Assembly: GCF_003234965.1 (NCBI RefSeq)
Contig: NZ_QKVK01000010.1
Location: 1-64,000 of the forward strand
Reading direction: 5' to 3'
Source of the DNA: Aestuariivirga litoralis
Lineage (GTDB): Bacteria > Pseudomonadota > Alphaproteobacteria > Rhizobiales > Aestuariivirgaceae
Length of the DNA stretch: 64,000 nt
Shown here: one piece after another, positions 53,838-63,064 of the stretch
How the letters are laid out: every line of letters starts with the position of its first letter
Position numbering within the stretch: the first letter of the stretch is position 1
Notes under the pieces: model-generated
The model's input: only the letters and a program-made list of their open reading frames with translations
The model's database searches: none
Told to the model about the DNA's origin: nothing
Position numbers and translations under genes: made by a program

Positions 53838-55145
53838 ATGAACAGCGCCATTTTCACCAAGGACTTCAAACCCCGCCCCTTCTGGTGGGAGGCCCATGAA
53901 CCGAAACCGCTGCCCGAGGTGGACCTGCCGAAGCAGGCCCGCGTCGTGATCGTCGGCGCGGGCTATGCCGGGCTCAACGCGGCCCTCGAGCTGAACCGCG
54001 AGGGGCTGGACTGCATCGTGCTCGATGCCAATGAGCCGGGCTTCGGCGGCTCCTCGCGCAACGGCGGCATGGTGTCGGGCGGCGTCAATGTCGGCAAGCG
54101 CTACATGGCCAAGGCCATGTCGGACGCGGAGGCCGCCCCCTTCCTCAACGACGCGGCCGATGCCTTCAGCCATGTCGAGACCCTGATCGCGCGCGAGAAC
54201 ATCGACTGCGGCTGGCACCGCGCCGGATATTTCCTCGGCGCCTGGTGCAAGAGCCATTACGACAGCATGGCCCACAAGGTGGAGCTGCTGAACGAGACCG
54301 CGAAGTCGGAAGCCTACATCGTGCCGCCGGAACGGCAGCGCGAGGAGATCGGCTCCGACTATTACCGCGGCGGCATGGTGGTGGGCCGCGCGGGCCACCT
54401 GCACCCGGCGCTGTTCTTCAAGGGCCTTCTCGATCTCTGCCAGCAGCGCAACATCCCGATCGCCACGAAGACGCCCGCGACCAAGCTCACCCAGACGGGT
54501 TCCGGCTGGCGGGTAGACACGCCGCGTGGGAGCATCGAGGCGGGCGACGTGATCATCGCCACCAATGGCTATACCGGCGACGTGACGCCGGAGCTGAAGC
54601 GGCGCGTGGTGCCGGTCGGCTCCTACATCATCGCCACGGAGGAGCTGCCCCCGGACCTCGCCGCGACCATCAGCCCGAAGAACCGCTCCTTCGCGGACAC
54701 CCGGCGCGTGCTTACCTATTATCGCATGTCGCCCGATGGCAGGCGGCTGATCTTCGGCGGCCGCGCCAAGTTCGGCCATACCGACCCGGTGGAGACGGCA
54801 CCGATCCTCTATGGCTTCATGACCGACCGCTTCCCGCAGCTGAAGGGCTCTAAGATCACGCATGCCTGGACCGGCAACGTGGCCTTCACGCTGGACGAGA
54901 TGCCCCACATGGGCAAGTTCGACAACATGCACTACGCGCTGGGCTGCAACGGCTCGGGCGTGGCGATGATGAGCTATCTCGGCCACCAGACGGCGCGCAA
55001 GATTGCCGGCAAGGTGAACCATGTCTGCGCCTTCGACCGGCCGGAATTCCCGGACCATGCGCTCTACACCGGCAACACCTGGTTCCTGCCGTGGATCGGG
55101 CGCTACTTCCGCACCCGTGACTGGCTGGACCGGCGCTTCGGATGA
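53838..55145 (+). CDS. FAD-dependent amino acid/amine oxidoreductase (DadA/PuuB-like)
   Basis: A 435-aa flavoprotein of the D-amino acid oxidase family. VVIVGAGYAGLNAALE is at 36-51 (dinucleotide fold), GFGGSSRNGGMVSGG resembles the gamma-glutamylputrescine oxidase group, and GDVIIATNGYTGDVTPEL and the C-terminal NMHYALGCNGSGVAMMSYLG are typical. The start at 53838 is the ATG at which homology begins. It probably oxidises an amine or amino acid; the substrate is not assignable. The stop overlaps the acetyltransferase start (ATGA). Confidence 0.85.
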   Translation: MNSAIFTKDFKPRPFWWEAHEPKPLPEVDLPKQARVVIVGAGYAGLNAALELNREGLDCIVLDANEPGFGGSSRNGGMVSGGVNVGKRYMAKAMSDAEAAPFLNDAADAFSHVETLIARENIDCGWHRAGYFLGAWCKSHYDSMAHKVELLNETAKSEAYIVPPERQREEIGSDYYRGGMVVGRAGHLHPALFFKGLLDLCQQRNIPIATKTPATKLTQTGSGWRVDTPRGSIEAGDVIIATNGYTGDVTPELKRRVVPVGSYIIATEELPPDLAATISPKNRSFADTRRVLTYYRMSPDGRRLIFGGRAKFGHTDPVETAPILYGFMTDRFPQLKGSKITHAWTGNVAFTLDEMPHMGKFDNMHYALGCNGSGVAMMSYLGHQTARKIAGKVNHVCAFDRPEFPDHALYTGNTWFLPWIGRYFRTRDWLDRRFG

Positions 55146-55660
55146 TCTTCGAAACACCGCGGCTGATCGCCCGGCGCTTTGCGCCGCGCGATCTCACGGA
55201 TTTCGTCAGCATGCGGAGCGACCCGGAGGTGGCCCGCTTCCAGGGCTGGGAGAGTTTCAGCGAAGATGATGGCCGCCGGTTCATCGACGATCTGGCCGGC
55301 AAGGAACCGGGCCAGCCCGGCTGGTTCCAGTTCGCACTCGAGGACAAGGCAACCCGCAGCTTCGCGGGCGATTGCGGGCTGAACATCCACGCCGATGACG
55401 GGCGGCTGGCGCGCATCGGTTACACCCTGGCGCGCGCCTTCTGGAACCGCGGCCTCGCGACCGAGGCGGTTGCAGGACTTGCCGCTTACGCCTTCGAGCG
55501 CTTTCCGATCCATCGCATCACCGCGTCGGTGGATCCACGTAACGTTGCGTCATGCCGCGTGCTGGAGAAGGCCGGATTCGTGAAGGAAGGACATTTCCGC
55601 CAGAGCGAGTGGTTCAAGGGCGCCTGGGCGGATGATGCAATCTACGCAAGGCTACGTTAG
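55142..55660 (+). CDS. GNAT-family N-acetyltransferase (RimJ/RimL-like)
   Basis: A 172-aa acetyltransferase. Family features are the start FETPRLIARRFAPRDLTDF, the acetyl-CoA loop region ARIGYTLARAFWNRGLATEA, and RITASVDPRNVASCRVLEKA near the end. It transfers an acetyl group to a protein or small-molecule amine. Its ATG overlaps the preceding oxidoreductase stop, so both are made together. Confidence 0.85.
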   Translation: MIFETPRLIARRFAPRDLTDFVSMRSDPEVARFQGWESFSEDDGRRFIDDLAGKEPGQPGWFQFALEDKATRSFAGDCGLNIHADDGRLARIGYTLARAFWNRGLATEAVAGLAAYAFERFPIHRITASVDPRNVASCRVLEKAGFVKEGHFRQSEWFKGAWADDAIYARLR

Positions 55661-55680
55661 CCTTTTGGGCGCTTTGCCGG

Positions 55681-55703
55681 AAGTTGCATTTCCATTATAA
55701 CTT
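55681..55703. promoter_or_regulatory. Operator-like site before nsrR, matching the one before nirK
   Basis: A 23-bp element starting AAGTTGCATTT and ending TTATAACTT. It matches the nirK site (56193-56215) at 16 of 23 positions and has the 11-1-11 size of NsrR sites. It ends 6 bp before the nsrR ATG, which fits autorepression. Its own dyad symmetry is imperfect. Confidence 0.55.
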
Positions 55704-55709
55704 CCCGCC

Positions 55710-56150
55710 ATGCGCCTCAGCGTCTTCACCGATTATTCCCTGCGCGTCCTCATCCAGGCCGCGATCCGCCATCCCAACAAGGTCACCATCGACGAGGTGG
55801 CGACCGCCTATGGCATCTCGCGCAACCACCTGATCAAGGTGATCAACGAACTGGGGCGGGCGGGCTTCCTGGTCACCCAGCGCGGGCGGTCCGGCGGCTT
55901 CACGCTGGCGCGGCCGGCGGAGCGGATCTTCATTTCGGAGGTGGTGAAGTTCGGCGAAGACGGACAGCCACTGGTGGAGTGCTTCGACCCCGACCGCAAC
56001 AAATGCGTGATCACGCCGGCCTGCAAGCTGAAGGGCATGATCTCGGAGGCCAAGCGCGCCTTCTTCGACGTGCTGGGCAAATACACGATTGCCGACGTCT
56101 GCACCAAGCCCGACGCCCTGCTGCGCCACCTGGGCCTTTCCGCCCCATAA
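55710..56150 (+). CDS. nsrR: NsrR-type Rrf2-family nitric oxide-sensing repressor
   Basis: A 146-aa Rrf2 regulator. The helix-turn-helix YGISRNHLIKVINELGRAG (34-52) and the wing RGRSGGFTLARP are typical of NsrR. The iron-sulfur ligands C91, C99 and C105 (ECFDPDRNKCVITPAC) are all present, and so is D8, the fourth ligand known in Streptomyces NsrR. NO destroys the cluster and releases DNA. It is 87 bp before nirK, with matching operator-like sites in front of both genes. Confidence 0.9.
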   Translation: MRLSVFTDYSLRVLIQAAIRHPNKVTIDEVATAYGISRNHLIKVINELGRAGFLVTQRGRSGGFTLARPAERIFISEVVKFGEDGQPLVECFDPDRNKCVITPACKLKGMISEAKRAFFDVLGKYTIADVCTKPDALLRHLGLSAP

Positions 56151-56192
56151 ATCCGCACCCTGTTTGATCCTCGTCAATTCCTTGCGGCGAAT

Positions 56193-56215
56193 AACTTGTA
56201 TTTTCAATACAACAA
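56193..56215. promoter_or_regulatory. NsrR operator candidate before nirK
   Basis: The core TTGTATT-TTC-AATACAA (56196-56212) is a perfect 7-3-7 palindrome. The flanks extend the match to the element before nsrR. AATACA-type arms resemble known NsrR sites. It lies 22 bp before the nirK ATG, so it probably overlaps the promoter. No FNR/NnrR-type TTGN8CAA site was noted. Confidence 0.65.
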
Positions 56216-56237
56216 ATTTCGCCAACAGGAGACGAAC

Positions 56238-57398
56238 ATGAGCAACATCCTCACGCAGGCCGCCGGAAGCCGCAGGGGCTTTCTCAAGGTCACCGGCCTT
56301 GCGGGCCTCGCCACCCTGGCCGCCACGGGCACGGCACAGGCCGATGAGCAGATGGAGACAACCGCCAACCCTGCGCTCGCCGCCGAGATCGCCAAGCTGC
56401 CGCGGGTGAAGCAGGTGCTGGTCGACCCGCCCTTCGTGCCCGAGCACCAGCAGAAGGCGGAGGGGGGCCCCCGCGTCGTCGAGATCACGCTGCCCATCAT
56501 CGAGAAGAAGATGCAGATCGATGATGACGGCACCGAGATCTGGGCCCTCACCTTCAACGGCTCGGTGCCGGGCCCCATGATGGTGGTGCACGAGGGCGAC
56601 TATGTCGAGATCAAGCTGCAGAACCTCGCAACCAACCTGATGGAACACAACATCGACTTCCATGCCGCAACCGGCGCCTTGGGCGGCGGGGCGCTGACCA
56701 AGGTGCAGCCCGGCGAGGAAGTGGTGCTGCGCTGGAAGGCGACGAAGCCCGGCGTCTTCGTCTATCACTGCGCGCCCGGCGACATCATGATCCCCTATCA
56801 CGTCACCCATGGCATGAACGGCGCCATCATGGTGCTGCCGCGCGACGGCCTGAAGGATGCCGCGGGCAAGCCCTATGCCTATGACCGCGCCTATTTCATC
56901 GGCGAGCAGGATTTCTACATCCCGCGTGACAAGGACGGCAGCTTCGTCAAGTACGAGAACGCCGGCGACGACATGGCCGACGCGCTGGAGGTGATGCGCA
57001 CCCTCACTCCCACGCATGAAGTGTTCAACGGCAAGGTGGGCGCGCTCACCGGCGAAGGCGCCATGAAGGCCAAGGTGGGCGAGACGGTGCTGTTCATCCA
57101 TGCCCAGGCCACGCGCGACACCCGTCCGCACCTGATCGGCGGCCACGGTGACCTGGTGTGGGAGGCAGGTTCGTTCAACGACAAGCCGGACACCAACCTC
57201 GAGACCTGGCTGATCCGCGGCGGCTCGGCCGGCGCCATGGCCTATACCTTCAGGCAGCCCGGCATCTACGCCTATGTGAACCATAACCTGATCGAGGCCG
57301 TGATGCTGGGCGCCACCGCCCATGTGGTGGTGGAAGGCGAGTGGGACGACGACCTGATGACCCAGGTGCAGAAGCCGGCCCCGATCCAGGCCACCTGA
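56238..57398 (+). CDS. nirK: Copper-containing nitrite reductase (NO-forming)
   Basis: A 386-aa periplasmic enzyme that reduces nitrite to nitric oxide in denitrification. A Tat signal (SRRGFLK, 11-17) is followed by an alanine-rich stretch. Type 1 copper ligands are H137, C178, H188 and M193. Type 2 ligands are H142, H177 and H349. The catalytic D140 and H298 are also present. The sequence is of class I type with no extra heme or cupredoxin domain. CAGGAG precedes the ATG. nirV follows 11 bp downstream, and nsrR lies upstream. Confidence 0.97.
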   Translation: MSNILTQAAGSRRGFLKVTGLAGLATLAATGTAQADEQMETTANPALAAEIAKLPRVKQVLVDPPFVPEHQQKAEGGPRVVEITLPIIEKKMQIDDDGTEIWALTFNGSVPGPMMVVHEGDYVEIKLQNLATNLMEHNIDFHAATGALGGGALTKVQPGEEVVLRWKATKPGVFVYHCAPGDIMIPYHVTHGMNGAIMVLPRDGLKDAAGKPYAYDRAYFIGEQDFYIPRDKDGSFVKYENAGDDMADALEVMRTLTPTHEVFNGKVGALTGEGAMKAKVGETVLFIHAQATRDTRPHLIGGHGDLVWEAGSFNDKPDTNLETWLIRGGSAGAMAYTFRQPGIYAYVNHNLIEAVMLGATAHVVVEGEWDDDLMTQVQKPAPIQAT

Positions 57399-57409
57399 GG
57401 AGACGGCAC

Positions 57410-58111
57410 GTGCTTGCCCTGGTGAGCATGCTGAAATGGACGGCCGCCGCGGCGGGGCTCTCGGGCCTTGCCGTCGGCGCCTTCCTCGGCCTCGGCCATC
57501 CGCGGCTCGACGACATCCGCTTCCGCCCCGTGGCCATGCCGGGCGGCACCAGCCTGCAGGTGATGACCCGCGAGGTGACGAGGCGCGAATGGAGGGCCTG
57601 CGCGGATGCGGGCGCCTGCGAGGACCTCACCGGGCCGATCCCGTCCTCCGAACCCGAGCTGCCGATGACCGGCGTGAACCGCTTCGACGTCGAGGCCTAT
57701 CTCGCCTGGACGAATGGCAAGGGGGGCGCAGACTTCCGCCTGCCGACGGCGGCGGAGTGGCGAGAGATCGCCGCCGCCCTCCCCCGCAGGAGTTACAGGA
57801 AGATGTTCGACGATCCGCGCCTCGCCTGGGCCGCGGATTATGGATCGATGCCGGCTGTGTCCGGCGTCATCCGCCCGAGCGGCGGCTTCGGCGCTCTGCC
57901 CAACGGCATCGCCGACCTTTCAGGCAATGTGTGGGAGTGGACCGACAGCTGCGCCAAGGATGGTTTCGAGCCAAGTCGCTGCCCCGCCTACACCGTGGAG
58001 GGTCTGCACGAGACGGCGCTGCCGATCTTCGTCCGGGATCCGTTCAGCGGCGGTTGCGCGGCGGGCACGCCGCCCAACCATGTCGGGTTCCGCCTGGTGA
58101 GCGAGGACTGA
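57410..58111 (+). CDS. nirV: NirV-like formylglycine-generating enzyme family protein
   Basis: A 233-aa protein with an N-terminal membrane or signal segment and a SUMF1-like domain: MPGGTSLQVMTREVTRREWRA, NRFDVEAYLAWTNGKGG, DFRLPTAAEWREIAAA, DLSGNVWEWTDSC and a final NHVGFRLVSED. NirV is the usual companion of nirK; its role is not established, though maturation of NirK is suspected. The GTG at 57410 follows GAGGAG by 8 bp and sits 11 bp after nirK, so they form one operon. Confidence 0.85.
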   Translation: MLALVSMLKWTAAAAGLSGLAVGAFLGLGHPRLDDIRFRPVAMPGGTSLQVMTREVTRREWRACADAGACEDLTGPIPSSEPELPMTGVNRFDVEAYLAWTNGKGGADFRLPTAAEWREIAAALPRRSYRKMFDDPRLAWAADYGSMPAVSGVIRPSGGFGALPNGIADLSGNVWEWTDSCAKDGFEPSRCPAYTVEGLHETALPIFVRDPFSGGCAAGTPPNHVGFRLVSED

Positions 58112-58114
58112 GCC

Positions 58115-58474
58115 TCAGCCGCACTTGGCCTGCATGCGCCACTTGGCATCGGCATAGACGGGGTTGCCCTGCAGCCGGCCCTTCTGCCCCGTCGGGCAGG
58201 CGTAATAGCCGAGCGACGAGGTGGCGACCGCCACGGCGTCCTTCTGCTGCTTCGGCCCCATGCCCGAGACCGCCATGTCGAACAGGTTCGGACCCTTGGG
58301 GGCGAAGTCCAGCTGATAGGTGCGGCCATTGTAGAAGATCGGCTCGCTGCGCGGCTTCATCACCACCTGCGAGGCCGGCTTGTTGCGGGTGACCCGCACG
58401 TCGGGCGACTCGCCGCAGGCCGCGAGGCCAAGCGCTGCCGCAAGAAGAATCAAGCCGGGGATGTGTTTTCGCAT
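58115..58474 (-). CDS. Small lipoprotein, unknown
   Basis: A 119-aa protein with a lipobox (LGLAAC, C20), so it should be lipid-anchored in the outer membrane or inner membrane. The mature part is mixed, with GYYACPTGQKGRLQGN and a final WRMQAKCG; two further cysteines may pair. I recognise no named family. It converges on nirV (3 bp between stops) and is divergent from the aminotransferase gene. Confidence 0.7.
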   Translation of the reverse strand: MRKHIPGLILLAAALGLAACGESPDVRVTRNKPASQVVMKPRSEPIFYNGRTYQLDFAPKGPNLFDMAVSGMGPKQQKDAVAVATSSLGYYACPTGQKGRLQGNPVYADAKWRMQAKCG

Positions 58475-58532
58475 GGGCGCCTTATGCCCGCCGCACCTCG
58501 ACCGGGCAAGCGCGGTGACGTATAGGGTGGCC

Positions 58533-59744
58533 ATGACCCAGTTCGACCCCGCCGCCCTGCTCGTTTCCCGATCAAAAACCGCCGATGAAGGCGCCATCAT
58601 CCGCATGTCGCAACGCGCCCGGGAACTTCGCGCCAAGGGGGCCGATGTCGTCAGCATGACGCTGGGCGAACCCGACTTCGATACCCCCGACAACATCCAG
58701 GCCGCCGCCAGCGAGGCCATGAAGAAGGGCTTCACGCATTATTCGCCCGTGATGGGCATTCCGGAGCTGCGCGCCGCCCTCGCGCACAAGCTGAAGCACG
58801 AGAACGGGCTCGACTATGCGGCGGGCGAGATCGTGCTCGCCAATGGCGCCAAGCAGGCCATTGCCAATGCCATGCTGTCGATCATCGAGGCGGGTGACGA
58901 GGTGATCATGCTGGCGCCCTTCTGGGTGTCCTACGAGATCACCGTGCGCTTCTGCGGCGGCACACCCGTGGTGCTGCATGCGGGCGTCGAGGAAGGCTAC
59001 AAGGTTCCGGCCCACCGCATCGCCGCCGCCATCACGCCCAGGACCAAGCTCATCGTGCTGAACTCCCCGTCGAACCCGTCGGGAGCGGTGTGGAGCAAGG
59101 CCGAGCTCGAGGAACTCGCCGCCGTCGTGCGCCGGCACCCGCAGCTGATGGTGATGTCGGACGAGATCTATGAATACATCATCTTCGACGGCGAGATGCA
59201 CTCCTTCGGGGCGCTCCCCGGCATGCGCGAGCGCACGATCACGGTGAACGGCTTCTCCAAGGGCTTCGCCATGACCGGCTGGCGGCTGGGCTATGCCGCA
59301 GCCCCCGAACCCATCGCCAGGGCCATGGCCCGCATGCAGAGCGCCATCTCGGCTGGCGCCAACCAGTTCGTGCAGCGCGCGGCGATCGCGGCGCTCGAGG
59401 GCCCGCGCGATTCAGTGCAGCGCATGCGCCAGGAATACCAGCTCCGCCGTGACATGGTGCAGGGTGGTCTCAACGCAATCCCGGGCGTGCGGATGGGCAA
59501 CATCCCGGCCACCTTCTACGCCTTCCCCGATGTATCAGCCCTGCTCGGCAAGAAGGCAGGCAACCACGTGCTCGACACCACCGACGCGCTCTGCGACTGG
59601 CTGCTGGACCAGCACCATGTCGCGACGGTGCCGGGCTCCGCCTTCGGCGCGCCGGGCTCGATCAGATTGTCGTTCGCCTGCAGCGAGGCCGAGATCGGCA
59701 AGGCCATGGCGCGGATGCAGACGGGGCTGGGGAGCCTGGTCTAG
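58533..59744 (+). CDS. Class I aminotransferase (aspartate aminotransferase-like)
   Basis: A 403-aa PLP enzyme. Family features are LGEPDFDTPDNIQAAA, the NSPSNPSGAVW loop, MSDEIYEYIIFDG, the lysine in FSKGFAMTGWRLGY that binds PLP, and IRLSFACSEAEIGKAMAR near the end. It transfers amino groups between aspartate (or another amino acid) and 2-oxoglutarate. The ATG at 58533 is where homology starts. It stands alone. Confidence 0.9.
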   Translation: MTQFDPAALLVSRSKTADEGAIIRMSQRARELRAKGADVVSMTLGEPDFDTPDNIQAAASEAMKKGFTHYSPVMGIPELRAALAHKLKHENGLDYAAGEIVLANGAKQAIANAMLSIIEAGDEVIMLAPFWVSYEITVRFCGGTPVVLHAGVEEGYKVPAHRIAAAITPRTKLIVLNSPSNPSGAVWSKAELEELAAVVRRHPQLMVMSDEIYEYIIFDGEMHSFGALPGMRERTITVNGFSKGFAMTGWRLGYAAAPEPIARAMARMQSAISAGANQFVQRAAIAALEGPRDSVQRMRQEYQLRRDMVQGGLNAIPGVRMGNIPATFYAFPDVSALLGKKAGNHVLDTTDALCDWLLDQHHVATVPGSAFGAPGSIRLSFACSEAEIGKAMARMQTGLGSLV

Positions 59745-59779
59745 GGCGACGAGAACGCACGCCATCGCTTCCCTCACCT

Positions 59780-59856
59780 CATCATGGCCGGGCTTGTCCC
59801 GGCCATCCTTTTCGCAGCTACCAAAAAAGATGCCCGGGACAAGCCCGGGCATGATG
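59780..59856. repeat. Long intergenic palindrome, family B, copy 2
   Basis: The same arms as copy 1 (CATCATGGCCGGGCTTGTCC, and the inverse GGACAAGCCCGGGCATGATG) around an 18-bp A-rich centre. It lies between the convergent aminotransferase and RND permease genes. 59745-59779 and 59857-59883 hold nothing else. Confidence 0.85.
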
Positions 59857-59883
59857 AACTTTGTGAAGGCGGAGCCGAAGCCC

Positions 59884-62800
59884 CTACTCCGCCGCCTTCG
59901 GCACCGGCCGCATGTCGTTGGCCGGGTGGTCCACATGCGGGGCCAGCACGTCCGAAGCATTCTCGCGGTCATGCATGTGGCGGCGGTCCCTTGCCACGTA
60001 GGAATAGATCGCCGGCGTGATGAACAGCGTGAACAGCGTGCCGATGGTCATGCCGGCGGCGATGACCACACCGATGTCGAAGCGGCTCTTGGCACCCGCA
60101 CCATTGGCGATCAGCAGCGGCGTCACGCCGATGACCATGGCGGCCGTTGTCATCAGGATGGGCCGCAAGCGCGTGGCCGCGGCTTCCTTGATGGCCGTGT
60201 CCTTGTCATAGCCCTTCGTCTCCTGCAGCTTGTTGGCGAATTCCACCATCAGGATGCCGTGCTTGGCGATGAGGCCGATGAGGGTCACGAGGCCGATCTG
60301 GGTATAGATGTTGATGGTGCCGGACCCCAGGTTGATCGGCGGGTTGTTCATCATCGCGCCATTGACCTCGCCCAGGATGAATAGCACGAGCAGTGCGCCA
60401 AACACCGTGGCCGGCAGGCCGATGAGAATGATGAAGGGGTCGCGGAAGCTTTCGAACTGTGCGGCCAGGACGAGGTAGATCAGCAGCAGCGCCACCGCGA
60501 AGGTGATGGCCAGCGTATTGCCTTCCTTGACGAACTGGCGGCTTTCACCCTTGAAGTCATAGGCCATGCCCTGCGGCATGATCTCGTCGGCCTTCTGCTG
60601 CAGGAAGGTGATGCCCTCGCCGATGGTGCGGCCGGGGAACGGCACACCCTGCAGCATGGCGGAGTTCAGCTGCTGGAAGGTGGCGAGGCCATTGGGCTGC
60701 ACCGTCTTCGAGACCTCGGTGAAGGCCGAGAGCGGCACCATCTGCCCGTCCGTGGCGCGCACCCGGTAGCTCAGGATCTGGTCCACCGAGGAGCGCTCGG
60801 TGCGCGGCACCTGCGGGATCACCTGGTAGCTGCGGCCATCGACCGTGAAGCGGTTGACGTTGTTGCCGCCGAGCAGCGTCGCCAGCGTGGCGCCGACGTC
60901 GCGCATGGTGACGCCCAGCCGATTGGCGCGGTCCTTGTCCACCACCAGCTCCACCTGCGGCGTCTGGAAGCGCAGGTCGGCGTTGGTGAAGATGAACAGG
61001 CCGGACTTGTCGGCCTCCGCCTTCAGCTTGTCGAGGGTGTCGGCCAGGCGCGTGTAGTCACCCGGATAGGTGAGCACGAACTCGATCGGCAGGTCGCCCG
61101 CACCCACGGGGATGGCGGAGGGCGCCGTGGCGAAGATGTTGACGCCCGAGACATCCTTGAACTTCGGCTGCAGCTCGCCCATCACCGTAAGGTCCGAGCG
61201 CGAACGCTCGTCCCACGGTTTCAGGATCAGGCCCATGAAGGCCTGGTGCGTGTTGGGGAAACCGTCGATGGCGAAGAGGTTCTCGCGCTCCGGTATCGCC
61301 ATCATGATCTTGGTCAGGTCATCGGTATAGGTGGTGAGATAGTCGAGATTGGTGTGCTCGGGCGCATTGACGAAGGCGAACAGCACGCCCTGGTCCTCCG
61401 CCGGCGCCAATTCACGGCCGATGGCGTTGTAGAGCACGCCGGAGAGCACGATGGTCAGCACCGCAACCCAGGCGAAGACCGCGCGCTGCTTGATGGTGCC
61501 GTCGAGGCGGCGGCGATAGAAGCGCTGCAGCCCGCCGAAGACGCGCTCGACGAGGCGGCCGAACCACGAGAGCTTCTCGTGCGGCTTCAGCATCTTCGAC
61601 GTCATCATCGGGGAGAGCGTGAGCGCCACGACGCCGGAGACGATGACCGCACCCGCCAGCGTGAAGGCGAATTCGCGGAACAGCGCGCCGGTCAGGCCCG
61701 AGGTGAAGCCGATCGGCGCATAGACGGCGGCCAGCGTGATGGTCATGGCGATGACCGGGCCGGTGATCTCGCGCGCGCCGCGCAGTGCCGCGTCGAATGG
61801 CGTCATGCCCTCCTCGATGTGGCGGTGGATGTTCTCCACCACCACGATGGCATCATCGACGACGAGGCCGATGGCAAGCACAAGGGCGAGCAGCGTCAGC
61901 AGGTTGATCGAATAGCCGAAGGCCACCAGCACCAGCGCCACGCCGATGAGCGAGAGCGGGATGGTGACGACGGGGATGATCGTCGAGCGGAAGGACCCGA
62001 GGAACAGGAAGATCACCACGATGACGATGATGCCGGCCTCGAGCAGCGTCTTGCCCACTTCCCAGATCGAGGCATTGATGAACAGCGTCGCGTCATAGGC
62101 GATGTTGGCCTCGAGGCCCGTGGGCAGCAGCCGCTGGATTTCCGGCATCGTCTCGCGCACCGTGTTGATGACGGTGAGCGGGTTGGCGTCGGGTGTGGTC
62201 TGGATGCCCATGAACACGGCCTTGAGCCCGTCGAAGGCCGAGCGCGTGTCATAGTTCTCGGGGCCGAGGTCGACGGTGGCCACCTGGCCCAGCCGGATCA
62301 CCGTGTCGCCGCGCGTGGCGACGACCAGCTGCTCGAACTGCTCGGGCGTTTCGAGCGAGGTCTGGGCATTGATGTTCTGCTGGGTGAAATCCGACTTCAC
62401 CTCGCCCGCGGCGGTGGTGAAGTTGTTGGACGCCAGCGCATTGCGCACGTCGAGCGGCGTGACGCTGAGCGAGGCCATCTTCTCCGGGTCCAGCCAGACG
62501 CGCATGGCGAAGGTGGAGCCGCCGAGGATTTCGGCCGAGGCCACGCCGTTGATCGCCTGCAGCTTCGGCTTCACCACGCGGTCGAGGTAGTCCGAGATCT
62601 GCGGCGCCGACATCTGGTCCGACTTGAAGCTGATATACATCAGCGCGAAACCGGCACCGGTGGTGCGCTTGACGACGGGGTCGTTCGCCTCCTCCGGCAG
62701 GACACCCTTCACCTCGTTCACCTTGGAAAGGACGTCGGCGAGCGCGCGGTCGGCATTGGCGTCAAGCCGCAGCTTCAGCGTGATGGTCGAGACATTCTGC

Positions 62801-63054
62801 GAGGAGCGCGACTCGATGATGTCGACGCCTTCGGTCGAGGCCACGGCCTGCTGCAGCGGCGTGGTGATGAAGCCCTTGATCTGGTCGGCGTTGGCGCCGG
62901 GATAGACCGTTGTGATCTCGATCTTGGTGTCGGAGACCTCCGGGAACTGGCGGATCGGCAGCTTGAGCACGGCCTGCAGGCCGGCCAGCAGGATGAGCAA
63001 GCTGACGACCGTCGCGAGGACGGGGCGCTTGACGAAGATGTCGGTGAAATGCAT
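59884..63054 (-). CDS. RND efflux transporter permease (HAE1/AcrB-like)
   Basis: A 1056-aa inner-membrane pump of the resistance-nodulation-division superfamily. It opens with FTDIFVKRPVLATVVSLLIL, has the large periplasmic loop (about 40-330), the proton-relay motif VVDDAIVVVENIHRH in the fourth transmembrane segment, and a second half (from about 525) that repeats this layout. It expels drugs or lipophilic toxins with an adaptor and outer-membrane channel. The adaptor gene starts upstream and ends 10 bp before this one, so they form an operon. The substrates are not identifiable from sequence. Confidence 0.92.
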   Translation of the reverse strand: MHFTDIFVKRPVLATVVSLLILLAGLQAVLKLPIRQFPEVSDTKIEITTVYPGANADQIKGFITTPLQQAVASTEGVDIIESRSSQNVSTITLKLRLDANADRALADVLSKVNEVKGVLPEEANDPVVKRTTGAGFALMYISFKSDQMSAPQISDYLDRVVKPKLQAINGVASAEILGGSTFAMRVWLDPEKMASLSVTPLDVRNALASNNFTTAAGEVKSDFTQQNINAQTSLETPEQFEQLVVATRGDTVIRLGQVATVDLGPENYDTRSAFDGLKAVFMGIQTTPDANPLTVINTVRETMPEIQRLLPTGLEANIAYDATLFINASIWEVGKTLLEAGIIVIVVIFLFLGSFRSTIIPVVTIPLSLIGVALVLVAFGYSINLLTLLALVLAIGLVVDDAIVVVENIHRHIEEGMTPFDAALRGAREITGPVIAMTITLAAVYAPIGFTSGLTGALFREFAFTLAGAVIVSGVVALTLSPMMTSKMLKPHEKLSWFGRLVERVFGGLQRFYRRRLDGTIKQRAVFAWVAVLTIVLSGVLYNAIGRELAPAEDQGVLFAFVNAPEHTNLDYLTTYTDDLTKIMMAIPERENLFAIDGFPNTHQAFMGLILKPWDERSRSDLTVMGELQPKFKDVSGVNIFATAPSAIPVGAGDLPIEFVLTYPGDYTRLADTLDKLKAEADKSGLFIFTNADLRFQTPQVELVVDKDRANRLGVTMRDVGATLATLLGGNNVNRFTVDGRSYQVIPQVPRTERSSVDQILSYRVRATDGQMVPLSAFTEVSKTVQPNGLATFQQLNSAMLQGVPFPGRTIGEGITFLQQKADEIMPQGMAYDFKGESRQFVKEGNTLAITFAVALLLIYLVLAAQFESFRDPFIILIGLPATVFGALLVLFILGEVNGAMMNNPPINLGSGTINIYTQIGLVTLIGLIAKHGILMVEFANKLQETKGYDKDTAIKEAAATRLRPILMTTAAMVIGVTPLLIANGAGAKSRFDIGVVIAAGMTIGTLFTLFITPAIYSYVARDRRHMHDRENASDVLAPHVDHPANDMRPVPKAAE

Positions 63055-63064
63055 CGCCCTGTTC

